Below are positions 1 to 11,300 of a stretch of DNA of 64,000 nucleotides, one piece after another (position 1 is the stretch's first letter; each line of letters opens with the position of its first letter). The stretch is from Hydrangea macrophylla (Eukaryota; Streptophyta; Magnoliopsida; Cornales; Hydrangeaceae): the NCBI GenBank assembly GCA_033977485.1, contig CM066994.1:48571155-48635154 (forward strand), in the 5' to 3' direction. The position numbers and the translations under genes are program-made. Below the pieces are notes generated by a model. That model saw only the letters and a program-made list of their open reading frames with translations, did no database searches and was not told the origin of the DNA.

Positions 1-293
1 TATTAATCGGAGAGAAAGAGAAGCGAAAGATAGAATTGTGCAATTTTCGAATTGAAATAAATATAGCATACTATTAATTGACTTCACTATATTAAGCAAG
101 TGCTTGACCAGTACTTGAACCATCGTTCTTTTTTTTTTTTGGAAACTTTGAAGGGTTAGTTATTGATAAATTTTCCTAAATCACATCCACTGAGAATTTG
201 ATTAGACAATCAAACAAATAGAATGAATACATGTTATATCTTACTTATGCATATAATCTCTTATAATAATAATAAAGAAAAAAAAACAATTAC

Positions 294-355
294 CTTGGCT
301 TTGCTTCAAAGGTCCATTGTAGATCCACCGACCCTGTACATAATCCAAACCACAT

Positions 356-387
<32 letters not shown>

Positions 388-762
388 TTACACACACACA
401 CACACACACACTTAAGAAAAAATCCGAAAACAAATATTAAAAAAGTCTTTGATTCTTACGTTTCCAACTTTCAGAAACAATAACCCATTAAACAATCTAA
501 CAAAAACACTGGAGTAATCAATACTGGTATGTGTGTTTGCATATATATATATATGTATATATATACGCATATGCTTGTATTTACAAATAAACACTATGGA
601 TTAAGGAATTAATAGGGAATTGGAAGAATAAATAGAAATCGAATATCGAAATCAGCATATGAGAAAAAAAATTCAGAAAAAGATAAATCAATAATTAGAA
701 AGATTAGTATGAGTGATGTTATAATTACCTGGAATTTTGATGTCGATGCGTAATAAACACAT
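294..762 (-). CDS. Candidate 5' end of an unidentified leftward gene (two short exons)
   Basis: On the minus strand an ATG at 762 opens a 34-nt segment (762-729) that ends at a good donor (CCAG/GTAATT). A second 40-nt segment (333-294) lies between a good acceptor (GTACAG/GG) and a donor (CCAAG/GTAATTG). Joined, the phases agree and the frame stays open for about 25 residues. Upstream, 780-860 holds the AAACCCTAG-type pyrimidine-rich sequence common in plant 5' leaders, read leftwards. I do not recognise the peptide and the rest would lie beyond the left edge. A short continuation to a stop near 159 is also possible, so this may be a non-coding or chance match. Confidence 0.25.
354..411. repeat. 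CA/TA compound microsatellite
   Basis: An (AC)n tract runs into (AT)n and back into (AC)n. A short AT tract also lies at 541-566 and another at 1073-1091. These are simple repeats; the short frames across them are artefacts. Confidence 0.9.
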
Positions 763-1229
763 TAACCATGGGGAAATATGGCGCTCTCATAAAACCCTAG
801 GAGAGGGAAGAGATAGAAGAAGGATGCCAGAGAGTGTTCTAGGGAGAGAGGAAACAGGATTGTTATGATGAAGTCACTGGTGGCGCTTCAATTATCTGGA
901 GAGGTGATGAGGCGCAAGAGAGAAGACAAAGAGGCGTAGACATTCTGATGAGGCGCAAAAAGAGGCATTAGGGAAGAATTTTGACGAAAGTAAGCAGCCA
1001 CGTAAGAAAAATACCGAAGCTGGAGGATGCCACGTGGAAGGCTGTGGGATGAGATTTGGCTTTGCTTTTTAGATATATATATATATATATAATAGATGAG
1101 GTATGGACCCAATTAAGAGATTACTACTCTTTCTAGATGATGTGGTATCTAGAATCTGAGATAAACTCTTCAAAGGTGCTGTCAATTTAATAAAAAAAAA
1201 AAAGAAAAAAAAATGTAAGTTAAATTTAG

Positions 1230-1523
1230 GGGTAAATTGTATTTTGCACCCTCAAATTATACCATGTTTTGTACTTTGGTCCCTAAACTATCATTTTTCG
1301 CATTTTGGTCCTTCAACTATCATTTTGTGGCAGTTTGCCCCCTCCTTCACTTTCAGTGACGAAAAAAGTCACTTTTTAGTGACACCAAAAGTGACGCTAA
1401 AAGTGAGGGAGGGGGCAAACTGCCACAAAATGATAGTTGAGGGACCAAAATGCAAAAAATGATAGTTTAGGAACCAAAGTGCAAAACATGGTATAGTTTG
1501 AGAGTGCAAAATGCAATTTACCC
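1230..1523. mobile_element. Hairpin MITE of Mutator type, 9-bp TSD
   Basis: The element is almost one long inverted repeat with arms of about 145 bp. It starts GGGTAAATTGTATTTTGCAC and its other end is the near-complement. It is flanked by a perfect 9-bp direct repeat TAAATTTAG at 1221-1229 and 1524-1532. A 9-bp duplication with long terminal inverted repeats is the mark of Mutator-like elements. It has no coding capacity; the frames across it are palindrome artefacts. The two arms would fold into an extended hairpin if transcribed. Confidence 0.85.
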
Positions 1524-1796
1524 TAAATTTAGTTATAAGAATAGGGGTATTGATTCCATGAGTCCAGCACCATAAGGAATCCTAGATTGCATTCAAAGCC
1601 AAACATAATTTTATTAAAAAGACCATCTAAAAGGCTGAATTTTTTTTTTCCTTTAATAAAATTGTGGACTTCAAGTCCTCTGCCTCAATCATTTAATTAT
1701 ATACATACACATTATATGCATGTTCAAGTGGGCGTTTTAAATTTGAACCCATCTTTGTGTGTAATTGTCACAAAACAGAAGTTGATAGCTGCGGTA

Positions 1797-2440
1797 TGAT
1801 TATCCAATTTGGATTCCATGAATTCACCATGGTAAGGAATTCTAAATTCCACCATGTAAAAGAATTCTAAATTACATCTAAATGGAAAAATTGAACTCCA
1901 TGAGTCCACTATTTTAAAGGAATTAATTTGGATTCCATGAATCTGCTAGGTTAAGGAATTCTAAATTCCACCTACTCAATTTGGATTCTATGAATCCACT
2001 TTGTTAAGGAATTCTAAATTTCACCTAGGGTGTGTTTGATAAAACTGAAAATTAAGTAAAGAAAATTAAGTGTTAAATTTTAAGTACTAAAAATTTTAAG
2101 CAATTGAATTTATAGTATTGAAAACAATTTTTCAAGTACTGAAATAGACTGCATTTACTGATTCTTTTCAGTAGAAATTTTTCACTTAAAGTTTTCAGTG
2201 GTTTGTTGACTACTTTTTCAATTAAGTGGTACATTATCAAACGTACTGAAAATAAATAAATAAATGAATAAATAAGTGCTAAAAGTTTTCATTTTTACCA
2301 CTTAATTGGGTTATCAAACACACCTCTACTCAATTTGAATTCCATGAATCCACTATGTTAAGGAATTCTAAATCCCACTCAAATAGAAAAATTGGATTCC
2401 TCGAATCCACTATTCTAAGGAATCCTTGACTTCATTAAAA
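1797..2440. repeat. Diverged minisatellite, interrupted by a MITE
   Basis: Units of roughly 50-60 bp recur with the core TTGGATTCCATGAATCCAC followed by TAAGGAATTCTAAATTCCAC. Copies can be seen near 1805, 1928, 1978, 2330 and 2390, with a degenerate one near 1550. The run is split by the MITE at 2028-2325, which shows the array is older than that insertion. Confidence 0.7.
2028..2325. mobile_element. MITE with GGGTGTGTTTGATAA inverted termini
   Basis: The termini are GGGTGTGTTTGATAA and the complementary TTATCAAACACACCT, with CTA on each side (2025-2027 and 2326-2328) as a likely 3-bp target duplication. The empty site is visible in neighbouring minisatellite units, where the same text runs on without the insert. 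Relatives of this family occur at 57603-57884 and, degenerate, at 39190-39870. It has no ORF. Confidence 0.75.
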
Positions 2441-2678
2441 TTGTTTCTACAATTTGGTCCTAGGTATACTAATAAAAGTTGGGATATTTTTTTTTTTGCT
2501 CAAAGATTAAAATTTCATTAATGAAAATCAAACCTGACAAAGAAAACCAAACAAACAACAAAATAAAATTAAAGTTGGGGTGTTCATTTCTAGTAAAATT
2601 CCATATTTCAAAGGTCTTCCAAAGACTAGTTAAAAATAATAGATGGTTTAGAACTATAATTATAATTAACAATAATGC

Positions 2679-2821
2679 TAGGCACACAGCAACAACCACA
2701 ACACATGCTTTAAATGCATGTACCTTGTGCTGTGTAGATTTTTTTCACAGGGCCCACACTTTTTTGGGAAGCACAAGGTACATGCATTTAAAGCATGGTT
2801 GTGATTTGTGTTGTGTGCCTA
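2679..2821. mobile_element. Small inverted-repeat MITE
   Basis: Arms of about 55 bp (TAGGCACACAGCAACAACC on the left, complement on the right ending GTGTGCCTA) surround a short loop near 2730-2765. I could not see a convincing target duplication, so its superfamily is left open. Confidence 0.65.
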
Positions 2822-2829
2822 ACTTATTC

Positions 2830-4325
2830 TATAATTAAAGCCAAAATACAAATGTGAGATATCTAAACCAAAAGTCAATTTTATTCCTCAATTTGTATTG
2901 AAACGAGTCCTTGACTTGTGAATTCAAGTTTTCTTCAACTACGTTGACTTGATTCTAATTTGGATACATAGGCAATTCAACACTTACATTGGGTGTAGCC
3001 ACATTCAAAGAAAATCAAATCTCGTAGATCCTATCCCCACAATAAATTAAATGAGTTTTATTATCGTGAAAAAATATCATGGGTCACCTACCTTTGGTAT
3101 CAAATCTTTATTTTGAAACAAAAATCAAAACATTAAGGGTCAGATATTCTTAACGAAAACTATAAATTCCTCAAGTTTTTTTTTTCCCTGAAACTACGAA
3201 TTGGCTTGATCCCATTAATGGGTACGTAGACAACCTAAATAATTAACTTAGGCGCAGCCATAAAATTAAATTAACAAAAATTCCCTCACAATCACAGCTG
3301 GAATCAAAGGGTGTTCCTTGAAACAAAAGATTGTAATTAACAGATACATTATATCTTGAATGGGTATAGTCTACACAAATAAAAACTCATATGATTTTAT
3401 TATCCAAGTGAAATTGTGTTTGGAAGTTATATATCAACCCTAAAATATCTCTCTAAATATTTCTAGAGAGATGGATGATATTTCTATATCTTATAGGGGA
3501 TAATTTTTCAAGATATGGGAAGATATTATCTATTATAGAAGATAATATTATCACTTCATGGATAATCTTTTGCTTGCAAGGTAAGTCAGTCGAACCAAGT
3601 CACGATATGGACTAGATTCAAGATCAGATTTATGGAGATAAATTCGGTATTTTATCAGATAATTATTGAAGATTTTTTCCTTATCATTATCAATCCAAAG
3701 CCTCCATAAATTGACAGACTATCCAAGATATCAATTCATTCTGCGTCATTCTCGAAACCCCGCATCCAAAAAAGCATTCAACTTGCATTCTTCGTTTTTT
3801 AGGCAAATAAAAAACACCCTTTTATTTCTTAGGCTTTCTTAGTATTGCTAATTACTTCTTGTAATTTCTTTTTCTAGCAATTAAATAAAAGTTTACCTTT
3901 TTATTTAATTTCATTCATTGTTTTTTCATCGCTTCTAAACTTGTATGCTTCAATTAATATTGTCTAGGAACCTAAACAAAGGTACTTTCCAACTCGTTTG
4001 AACTCTCTCTGATTATAAGTTTGATACGGTTTCCATGCATCATTTACAAATTCTATTATGGAAAATGTTTTTGCACATTTGGGCTTTTGTACAAAGGTCT
4101 TGGCATGCCCGCAAAAATCATAACAACCACAAAGTTACATGTTTTGAAACATAAATTACACCATCTTGGCACCAAATAGGATGTATAATACAGCCAAAAC
4201 CACTAAAAAATAAGGTCTCGATAATCATTTACTTGGAGAGTAAAAACTAACAAGAACTATCTATTACTAGGATAACATAAACCCCAAACATGTTTATTGC
4301 AACCAATCTATTCTTCACACTACAT
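2830..4325. other. Intergenic AT-rich DNA, no gene seen
   Basis: No long frame, splice-consistent exon set or RNA gene could be supported in either strand. Short palindromic text (GATAATATTATC) near 3540 resembles the core of the tandem array that follows at 4744-6430. Confidence 0.5.
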
Positions 4326-4333
4326 ATCTTTTA

Positions 4334-6821
4334 CAGAAAATCACATTTTCACACTCCAACTTCAGGGCTGATTTCACCTTAGTTCATATATTTTCAATTC
4401 ATTTTAGTCCCTCAAATTCGATAATTGTTTAATTTTAGGTACCTTCGGCCATAGCTGATAGCCCCCTCAAATAAAACTCTTCAAAACTTAAACACCTGCT
4501 ACTTTTCTTTATCGCATTAGGCCATTTTTACACTCAAATTGCTATAACTTCTGTTATACAAGTCCGTTTTTCGTAAAATTTGATGTTTTGAAATCAGGAA
4601 AATGAGATCTATCAAACGAGTTCAATGTTGACCATGAAATACTGGGACAAAAAAAAAACTAAACATCAAACAAATATGAAAAATTGCATTTTTTCGCATA
4701 CATATAATAAAAATATATTTCTTTCGTACAATTGGCACCATAGATGCATAGATCTTAAAAAAAATACACGAAATCAAAAAAAAAAAATCACCCAAAAAAC
4801 CCAAGAATTGATAAAGTTATGGTAGTTTAAAGTTAACGGATAATATTATCTGTTAGACTCACAGATAACAGATAATATTATCTGTAAGATAGGTAAAACC
4901 TCAAAATTACGTTGCAACTTAACTTCTTTTTTTTCGTAAAATTTCCACGCCTATTGCATAGATCTCAAAGAAATACATGAAATAAAAAAAAAAAAAAAAA
5001 AAATTACCCAAAAGCCCAAGAATTGATAAAGTTATGGTGGTGTAAAGTTGACAAATAGTATTATCTGTTAGCGTAAACAGATAATATTATATGTCTGAAA
5101 GATACAAATGAAAAACGAAGTTCCAAATTACTTTTTTTTGTACAACTTTCAAGTCCGATGCGTAGATCTCAAAGAAATACATGAAATCAGAAACAAATCA
5201 CCCAAAAAGCCCAAGAATTGATAAAGTTATGGTGGTTTAAAGTTGACAAATAATATTAACTGTTTGTGTAAATAGATAATATTATCTGTTTGTGTTCTGA
5301 AAGATAAAAATGAAAAAACAAAGTTCCAAATTAAATTTTTTTGTACAACTTTCAAGTTCGATGCGTAGATCTCAAAAAAAATACATGAAAAAAAAAAAAA
5401 GTCACCCAAAAAGACCAAGAATTGATAAAGTTATGGTGGTTTACAATTGACAAATAATATTAACTGTTTGTACAAACAGATAATATTATCTGTTTGTGTT
5501 CTGAAAGATAAAAATGAAAAAACGAAGTTCCAAATTACTTTTTTTTTGTACAACTTTCAAGTCCGATGCGTAGATCTCAAAGAAATACATGAAATGAAAA
5601 AAAAAAAATCACCCAAAAAGCCCAAGAATTGATAAAGTTATGGTGGTTTAAAGTTGACAAATAATATTAGCTGTTTGTGTAAACAGATTATATTATCTGT
5701 TTTTGTTCTGAAAGATAAAAATGAAAAAACGAAGTTCCAAATTACTTTTTTTTTTGTACAACTTTCAAGTCCGATGCGTAGATCTCAAAGAAATACATGA
5801 AATAAAAAAAAAATCACCCAAAAAGCCCAAGAATTGATAAGGTTATGGTGGTTTAAAGTTGACAAATAATATTAGTTGTTTGTGTAAACAGATAATATTA
5901 TCTGTTTTTGTTCTGAAAGATAAAAATGAAAAAACGAAGTTCCAAATTACTTTTTTTTTTGTACAACTTTCAAGTCCGATGCGTAGATCTCAAAGAAATA
6001 CATGAAATCAAAAAAAAAATCACTCAAAAAGGCCAAGAATTGATAAAGTTATGGTGGTTTAAAGTTGACAAATAATATTAACTGTTTGTGTAAACAGATA
6101 ATATTATCTGTTTGTGTTATGAAAGATGAAAATGAAAAAACGAAGTTCCAAATTACTTTTTTTTTTGTACAACTTTCAAGCCCAATGTGTAGAACTCAAA
6201 GAAATGCATGAAATCAAAAAAAAAAAAAAAAAATCACCCAAAAAGCCCAAGAATTGATAAAGTTATGGTGGTTTAAAGTTGACATATAATGTTATCTGTT
6301 AGTGTAAACAGATAATATTATATATTTGAAAGATAAAAATGAAAAATGAAGTTCCAAATTATTATTATTTTTTTTTTTGTACAACTTTCAAGTCTAATGC
6401 GTAGATCTCGAAAAAAAATACATGATATAAAAAAAAATCACCCAAAAAGGCCAAAAAAACGAGAGTTATGATGATTTAAAGTTCACAGATAATATAACAT
6501 AATCTATAAGCGGAGGGGCTTTTCACCAAATACGAAAAGTAGCGAGGGGCTTTTTATAAAATTGCAAAAAACGTGGATTTTTTTTTTATTAAAACACATA
6601 ATTTTAAAGGGTCTATGACCTAATATCTCTTAATTTTATTCCACATTTTGTCACAAATAGTGATCTTTAACGACAAAGTCTTTGTATTTTGGCGATTAAA
6701 TGTTTTCTATTGGACCAAATCTATCAAACTCGGGGGACTAAATTGAGAAAATTTGAAAATATAAAGATAAAAGTGAAATCAATCCCAAAGTTGAGGGTGG
6801 AAGTGTAATTTAAATTAACCC
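4334..6821. mobile_element. Non-autonomous MULE-like element with internal tandem array
   Basis: The two ends are inverted relatives over roughly 90 bp. The left end has CACTCC-AACTT then GATTTCAC then TTTTAGTCCC; the complement of the right end has CTTCCACCCTCAACTTT then GATTTCAC then TTTAGTCCCC. Direct repeats ATCTTTTA flank it at 4326-4333 and 6822-6829. Long inverted termini with an 8-9 bp duplication suggest a Mutator-like element. Apart from the termini it holds only the tandem array described separately and no transposase frame. Confidence 0.55.
4744..6430. repeat. About nine tandem copies of a 207-bp unit
   Basis: The landmark ATGCGTAGATCTCA recurs at about 4744, 4957, 5159, 5361, 5568, 5775, 5985, 6187 and 6399, a spacing of 202-213 bp. 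Each unit contains a poly-A run, the text CCCAAGAATTGATAAAG, and in most units the 16-bp perfect palindrome CAGATAATATTATCTG. The middle units are most alike and the outer ones more diverged. Frames reported across it are not genes. Confidence 0.85.
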
Positions 6822-6829
6822 ATCTTTTA

Positions 6830-7205
6830 GAGTAGCGCTATGCTACCCAAATGCTTTGTCAACTGTTCCACGTGCAACTACGTATGGTACCGATCACTGT
6901 CACAGCATGTGGCACAACTGTTAAGCCATTTGGGAATTAATTTCAGAATTCAAATTTAGAAAGCATAACATTATTGTATCTTTTATCATTAAGGGAAAGG
7001 CTATAATGAGCACCTTCTCATATGAGAAAGCAATTTATAGCTATTGGATGAGAAATAACCATTAATACATCTCAAGATTTTCAAGAATCCAATAATTGTT
7101 TTCTCATCCAAGGCTAAAAGCTACTTCACGTGAGAAGCTGCTCACTGTAACCTTACCCTATCATTAAATGAAATGATGTAGCAAACATGCAAGTCCACTG
7201 AGACG
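6830..7205. other. Intergenic DNA, no gene seen
   Basis: AT-rich sequence with no supported exon. A short inverted pair (TCATATGAGAAAGC at 7017 and CACGTGAGAAGCTG at 7127) surrounds about 100 bp and may be another decayed MITE. Confidence 0.4.
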
Positions 7206-7211
7206 TGCACC

Positions 7212-7792
7212 TAGGAGTGTGTTTCAGCCAGAACGGATCGGAAACACCCCTTTCGGAAAAAATTCCGAAATTTTCGGAAGCCAAAAATGCATTCCGAATT
7301 CCGTTCCGAAATTTTGGAAATTCCAAAATTATTTCCGATTCCGAAATTTCGAAATTTTCGGAATTTCATCAGATTAGGAATTTTTCGGAATATTCAGAAT
7401 TTTTCGGAATTTTTCGGAACATTCGGAATTCAAGCTTAATGAGATTTCACTTGAGACTTGTAGGCCTTTTATAGAAGCACATCACACCCCCTCTTTTATG
7501 TTTTTTCGATGGGATGAACACAATTTTCGGAATATTTCGGAATATTTTCGGAAAAGTTTTGAAAAATACAATTTCAGAATATGTTCGGAAAGTTTTCGGA
7601 ATATTTTCGGAAAATACAATTTCGAAATATTTTCGGAAATTTTTCGGAATTTTCAGAATTCTAAAAACAATTCCGATTCCGATCCGATTTTTTTTAGAAT
7701 TCGGAAATTCGGAATTCGGAATGTATATTTAGTTGCCAAAATCGGAATTTTTCGGATCGGAATCGGAATTTCCGTTCCAAATGACACCCCTA
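7212..7792. mobile_element. TTCGGAA-rich hAT-like non-autonomous element
   Basis: The interior is dominated by repeats of TTTTCGGAA and TTCCGAAAT in both orientations, so the element is highly self-complementary. The ends are TAGGAGTGTGTTTC and the complement of GACACCCCTA, which match the TAGGGGTGTCA style of plant hAT elements. Flanks CGTGCACC and CTTGCAAC could be a decayed 8-bp duplication. No transposase frame is present. Confidence 0.55.
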
Positions 7793-8210
7793 CTTGCAAC
7801 ATATACGCATTAAGACTAGCTCAACTACTTGCATTGTATAACAAGGAAGCAAACAGAAAATCACAAGGGTACACTTATGAATTTGTTTATTATTATATAT
7901 CAAGAATTAATGGTAGATAATCCACAATAATTAGGTTAGAGCAAGTATGCCGTACAGAAATCACTGTGTAATATTAATTAACATTTGAATGATTACAAAC
8001 AGTAGACACAAGGGAATCACAAAAAATTACCTTTCTTCGGTCAAGCCAAAAATGTTCACCAAACACCCTTTCAGTTTCAAGCGAGCTCTGGGTATATGAA
8101 CAGATATATCTTCCCAAGTTAATTTCCAGCAAGTCAAATCTCTACACTTTTGTTGGGCCTTTGGCTGCTCATGTGCTTCACTGCTTATGCGCTGCAATGT
8201 AAGTCATAAG
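7793..8210 (-). other. Probable 3' UTR and downstream region of the SRF gene
   Basis: This lies just beyond the stop codon at 8211-8213 of the minus-strand receptor gene. No further exon is needed to finish that protein. The exact poly(A) site cannot be fixed by eye. Confidence 0.4.
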
Positions 8211-8306
8211 TCATTCTCTGTCTGATCGATTCGGGGACTCCCTCCGAATTATTTGTATGAGGTCCTGAACAACTTCAGACATTGGTGGCCTAAACTCTGG
8301 CTCCGT
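8211..8306 (-). CDS. SRF: SRF exon 16: end of kinase-like domain and stop
   Basis: The acceptor TTTTTGCAG precedes ACGGAGCCAGAG. The exon encodes the conserved [16 protein letters not shown] tail and 31 residues in all, ending TGA at 8213-8211. It joins exon 15 in phase 0 across a 2.1-kb intron. Confidence 0.93.
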   Translation of the reverse strand, partial: TEPEFRPPMSEVVQDLIQIIRRESPNRSDRE

Positions 8307-11300
8307 CTGCAAAAATCAACTCACGCTTAGGTCTATCCGGCCAATGGTCTGAAGAAGAGAAACGAAGGAAAAAAGGCTACAATCTAAGCCTCATGTTTAG
8401 TTCATGGATTTAGTGAGGGGAAAAAAATATTGAGGAAAACACTTTATAAGAGTGAAAAATTGGATGGAAAAAGGCATAATATAAAAGTGAAAAATAATTC
8501 GAATTTTATCTAAGAATGGAGTAAACACAGGGGAAACATTTTTCCTTCCCCTTTTCCTTCTCTTTTATTTCTTTAAATCCACATACCAACCAGAGTCTTA
8601 AGATGCAATTGCTAATAAAGAACAAGTTACAAAATGGTACATGTTTGCAAATCACTGTCAACAACTGGACTGTGCTATGATTTAGGATCTGGGAGAACGA
8701 TACGGTCACAACTTTTAGACAATCACTAAATGATTGTGTGGCCTGAAAAAACCCATCCCATATGGGCTCTGAGTCATGTACAGTTCTACATAACGAATGG
8801 CATTGTACTCCTCTGTGTGTATGCGTGTGTGTTTGTATATGTATGTGTTCTAAGATCTAGGTTATAGAACCCCAGTAGTTCATATACAAACAATTAGATT
8901 GTCTCAGTTCTTTAACTGCTAACTGCTAACTGCTCTCACTTAAATGGCTTCTACGGTTATAAACGAACTTTTTTTTTTTCCCCCTATTTTGGGCCCTATT
9001 TTTTCACCTTTTTTTCCCCCCCTATTTTTGGTGCCTTGGAGCAACGGTTGTGACCTAGAGGTCACGGGTTCGAATTTGGAAACAGTCTCTCTGCTTTGCA
9101 AGAGTAAGACTGCATATATCTCACCCTCCCCAGACCCTGCATGGCGGGAGCCTCGTGCACTGGGCTGCCCTTTTTGAGAAGTGCACATGTAAGTAAATCA
9201 TGTCAATAGAAATGAAAGCGCGAGGGTGCGTTTGATTTGCAGATTTAGAGAAGGAAAAAAGAAATGGGTAAAGAAAATGAGAAGGAAAAGGCAGCATTTC
9301 CAGAGTGTTTCCCCCAGGCTTAAATAATGTTAAGAATAAATATTTAACAAATTTTGACGAAAATAAAAAACATAAAAATACAAAGGAAAGCGATATGTCA
9401 AATTAAAATCTTTTAATTTATTTTTTAACCAATTTTCTTTTCTATTATGATTATGATTCTTTACCGTTCTCGTAACCAAACAAAGAAAATTGTTATCCTT
9501 AGGCTCTATTGGTCCATAGATTTCGTGAGGGAAAAGAAAAGGGAAGGAAAAGTAGTTCCGTCATCTTTTCCCTTGTGTTTCCCTTCATGTTTAAATAACA
9601 TTAAAAGTTAAAAAAATTCTAAAATATAATTGTGATATATAATGAATAAAGACAGGGAAATGACTTACAACATTTAAAATGTTTCAAATTATTTTTCAAC
9701 TTATTCTCTTTTCTTTTTTATTTTCCTCATCGTTTTCTTTATAAACCAAACAGGTTTTCCTCTATGTTTCCATTTATTTTCCCTCACTATATCCAAGAAC
9801 CAAACAAAGCCTTAGTGTTTTCATACCTTTTCCCTTACTAAATCAAATACAGCATGGCCAGCTTTAAACTCTAGTTTCTAAGGTGCTCCATTGGTCGAAA
9901 ATCCACGCGTATGTGTGATAGGGATCAAAAAGAGATTTTCATAATAATTGTATTTGATACGGGAGGATATTGTATTTTATTTGTTTATTTACGTTTAGAA
10001 AATTTTTATTTAAAGAATAAATATCAATTAGGAATAAATATCTTTTAAGGATATTATCAATTAGGTAGTTTTAAATTTTATGTATTTTTTCTAGAATAGG
10101 AGTCTTCTATTTTCTCTATAAATAAGGTGGTACACTATTGTATTCGATGGTTGATGGTTATGAATAAAAAAATATTGAGTTTTTTCTTTGAGAGATTTCA
10201 AGGTATTGGTGGACTCCAATAGATCTTGGTGAATTCCAAGAGTTCTTCTCTTTTTCTTGGTGGACTCCAAGACTTTTTCTCTTCTTATTTTTCTTTATTC
10301 TCCATCTTTTCCATCAAAATTCATATTTCTTGACCGTCAATGTGATGCATGAAGTTAAAAGACTACCATATAGAAACTCACCTGAACACACCGGGCAATA
10401 ATGTCGGCAAAGTGCGATAAAGATTTGGCAGGGTATTCTCCATCAAGAGAAGGATCAACCATCCCCGACAATGCATCAATATCATGAAGCTGTGGGATCG
10501 CCCATCTCACCAGAAGTTGTTCCCCCCTATTCCGTTCCCTAGACATGATTTTACAAGGAGATAAAACTGAGTTCCTTAAGAGGGGCATGGCCTCACAAAG
10601 TCACACAGTAATGCTGCATTTGGCACGGAAGTAAAAAAATTTCGTGGTACGTGTATGAGTATTGATTCAGATATATAGAGAGAAAAAACTATTGAGGGGG
10701 TAGAGATGGAGATAGAAGCATAATACAGTGAGAGTTATTTGCTATAGAAGTTTAGAGTTTTGTCAACCCCCAACTCATGTACTTCCAACTTTACTGCAGA
10801 AGCAAGTAAGACTTGCGTTTTTGAAAAAGTAAAAATTGTATTCGAACGCAGCTTTGTAAAAAGTTGATAATGAAGAGGATACTGTAATTACAATTGATGA
10901 GAATGCTTTTGAAAATGTCATTCCAAACACACCGTAAGACCATTTGAGTTTTCACCTGTCATATGAGTTTCTGCCTGTCAAGAGTTCTAACATCACCACT
11001 CCGAAGCTGTAAACGTCACTCTTAGAAGTATAAATTCCTGACTCAAATTCTGGAGCACCGTAACCATAAGCTGATAAAAGGTGTCCTGACAACTGAGAAA
11101 AGAAGTGTAACAGACTGCATTAGGGCTTGTTTGTTTCAATGGAAACTGAATTAAGAAAAGAAATTTTCACTAGGTACTAATGGGATTGCAGTACTGTATC
11201 TCAAATTGTTGATGAATATGTTTAGCATGGAAAAAAAAAAAAGAGTTTTAAGTTCCAAAAACAAGAATGAATCCAGTTTGAAGAATTGTAAAAAATTTAG

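Noticed and set aside
1244..1462. Small gene of 72 codons
   Set aside because: It lies entirely in the hairpin MITE.
7205..7920. Phe/Ile/Arg-rich ORFs
   Set aside because: They are translations of TTCGGAA repeats with no domain and no consistent codon pattern.
9040..9080. tRNA gene suggested by a GGTTCGAAT box B
   Set aside because: No cloverleaf or anticodon stem can be drawn; the flanks match an Au-type SINE.
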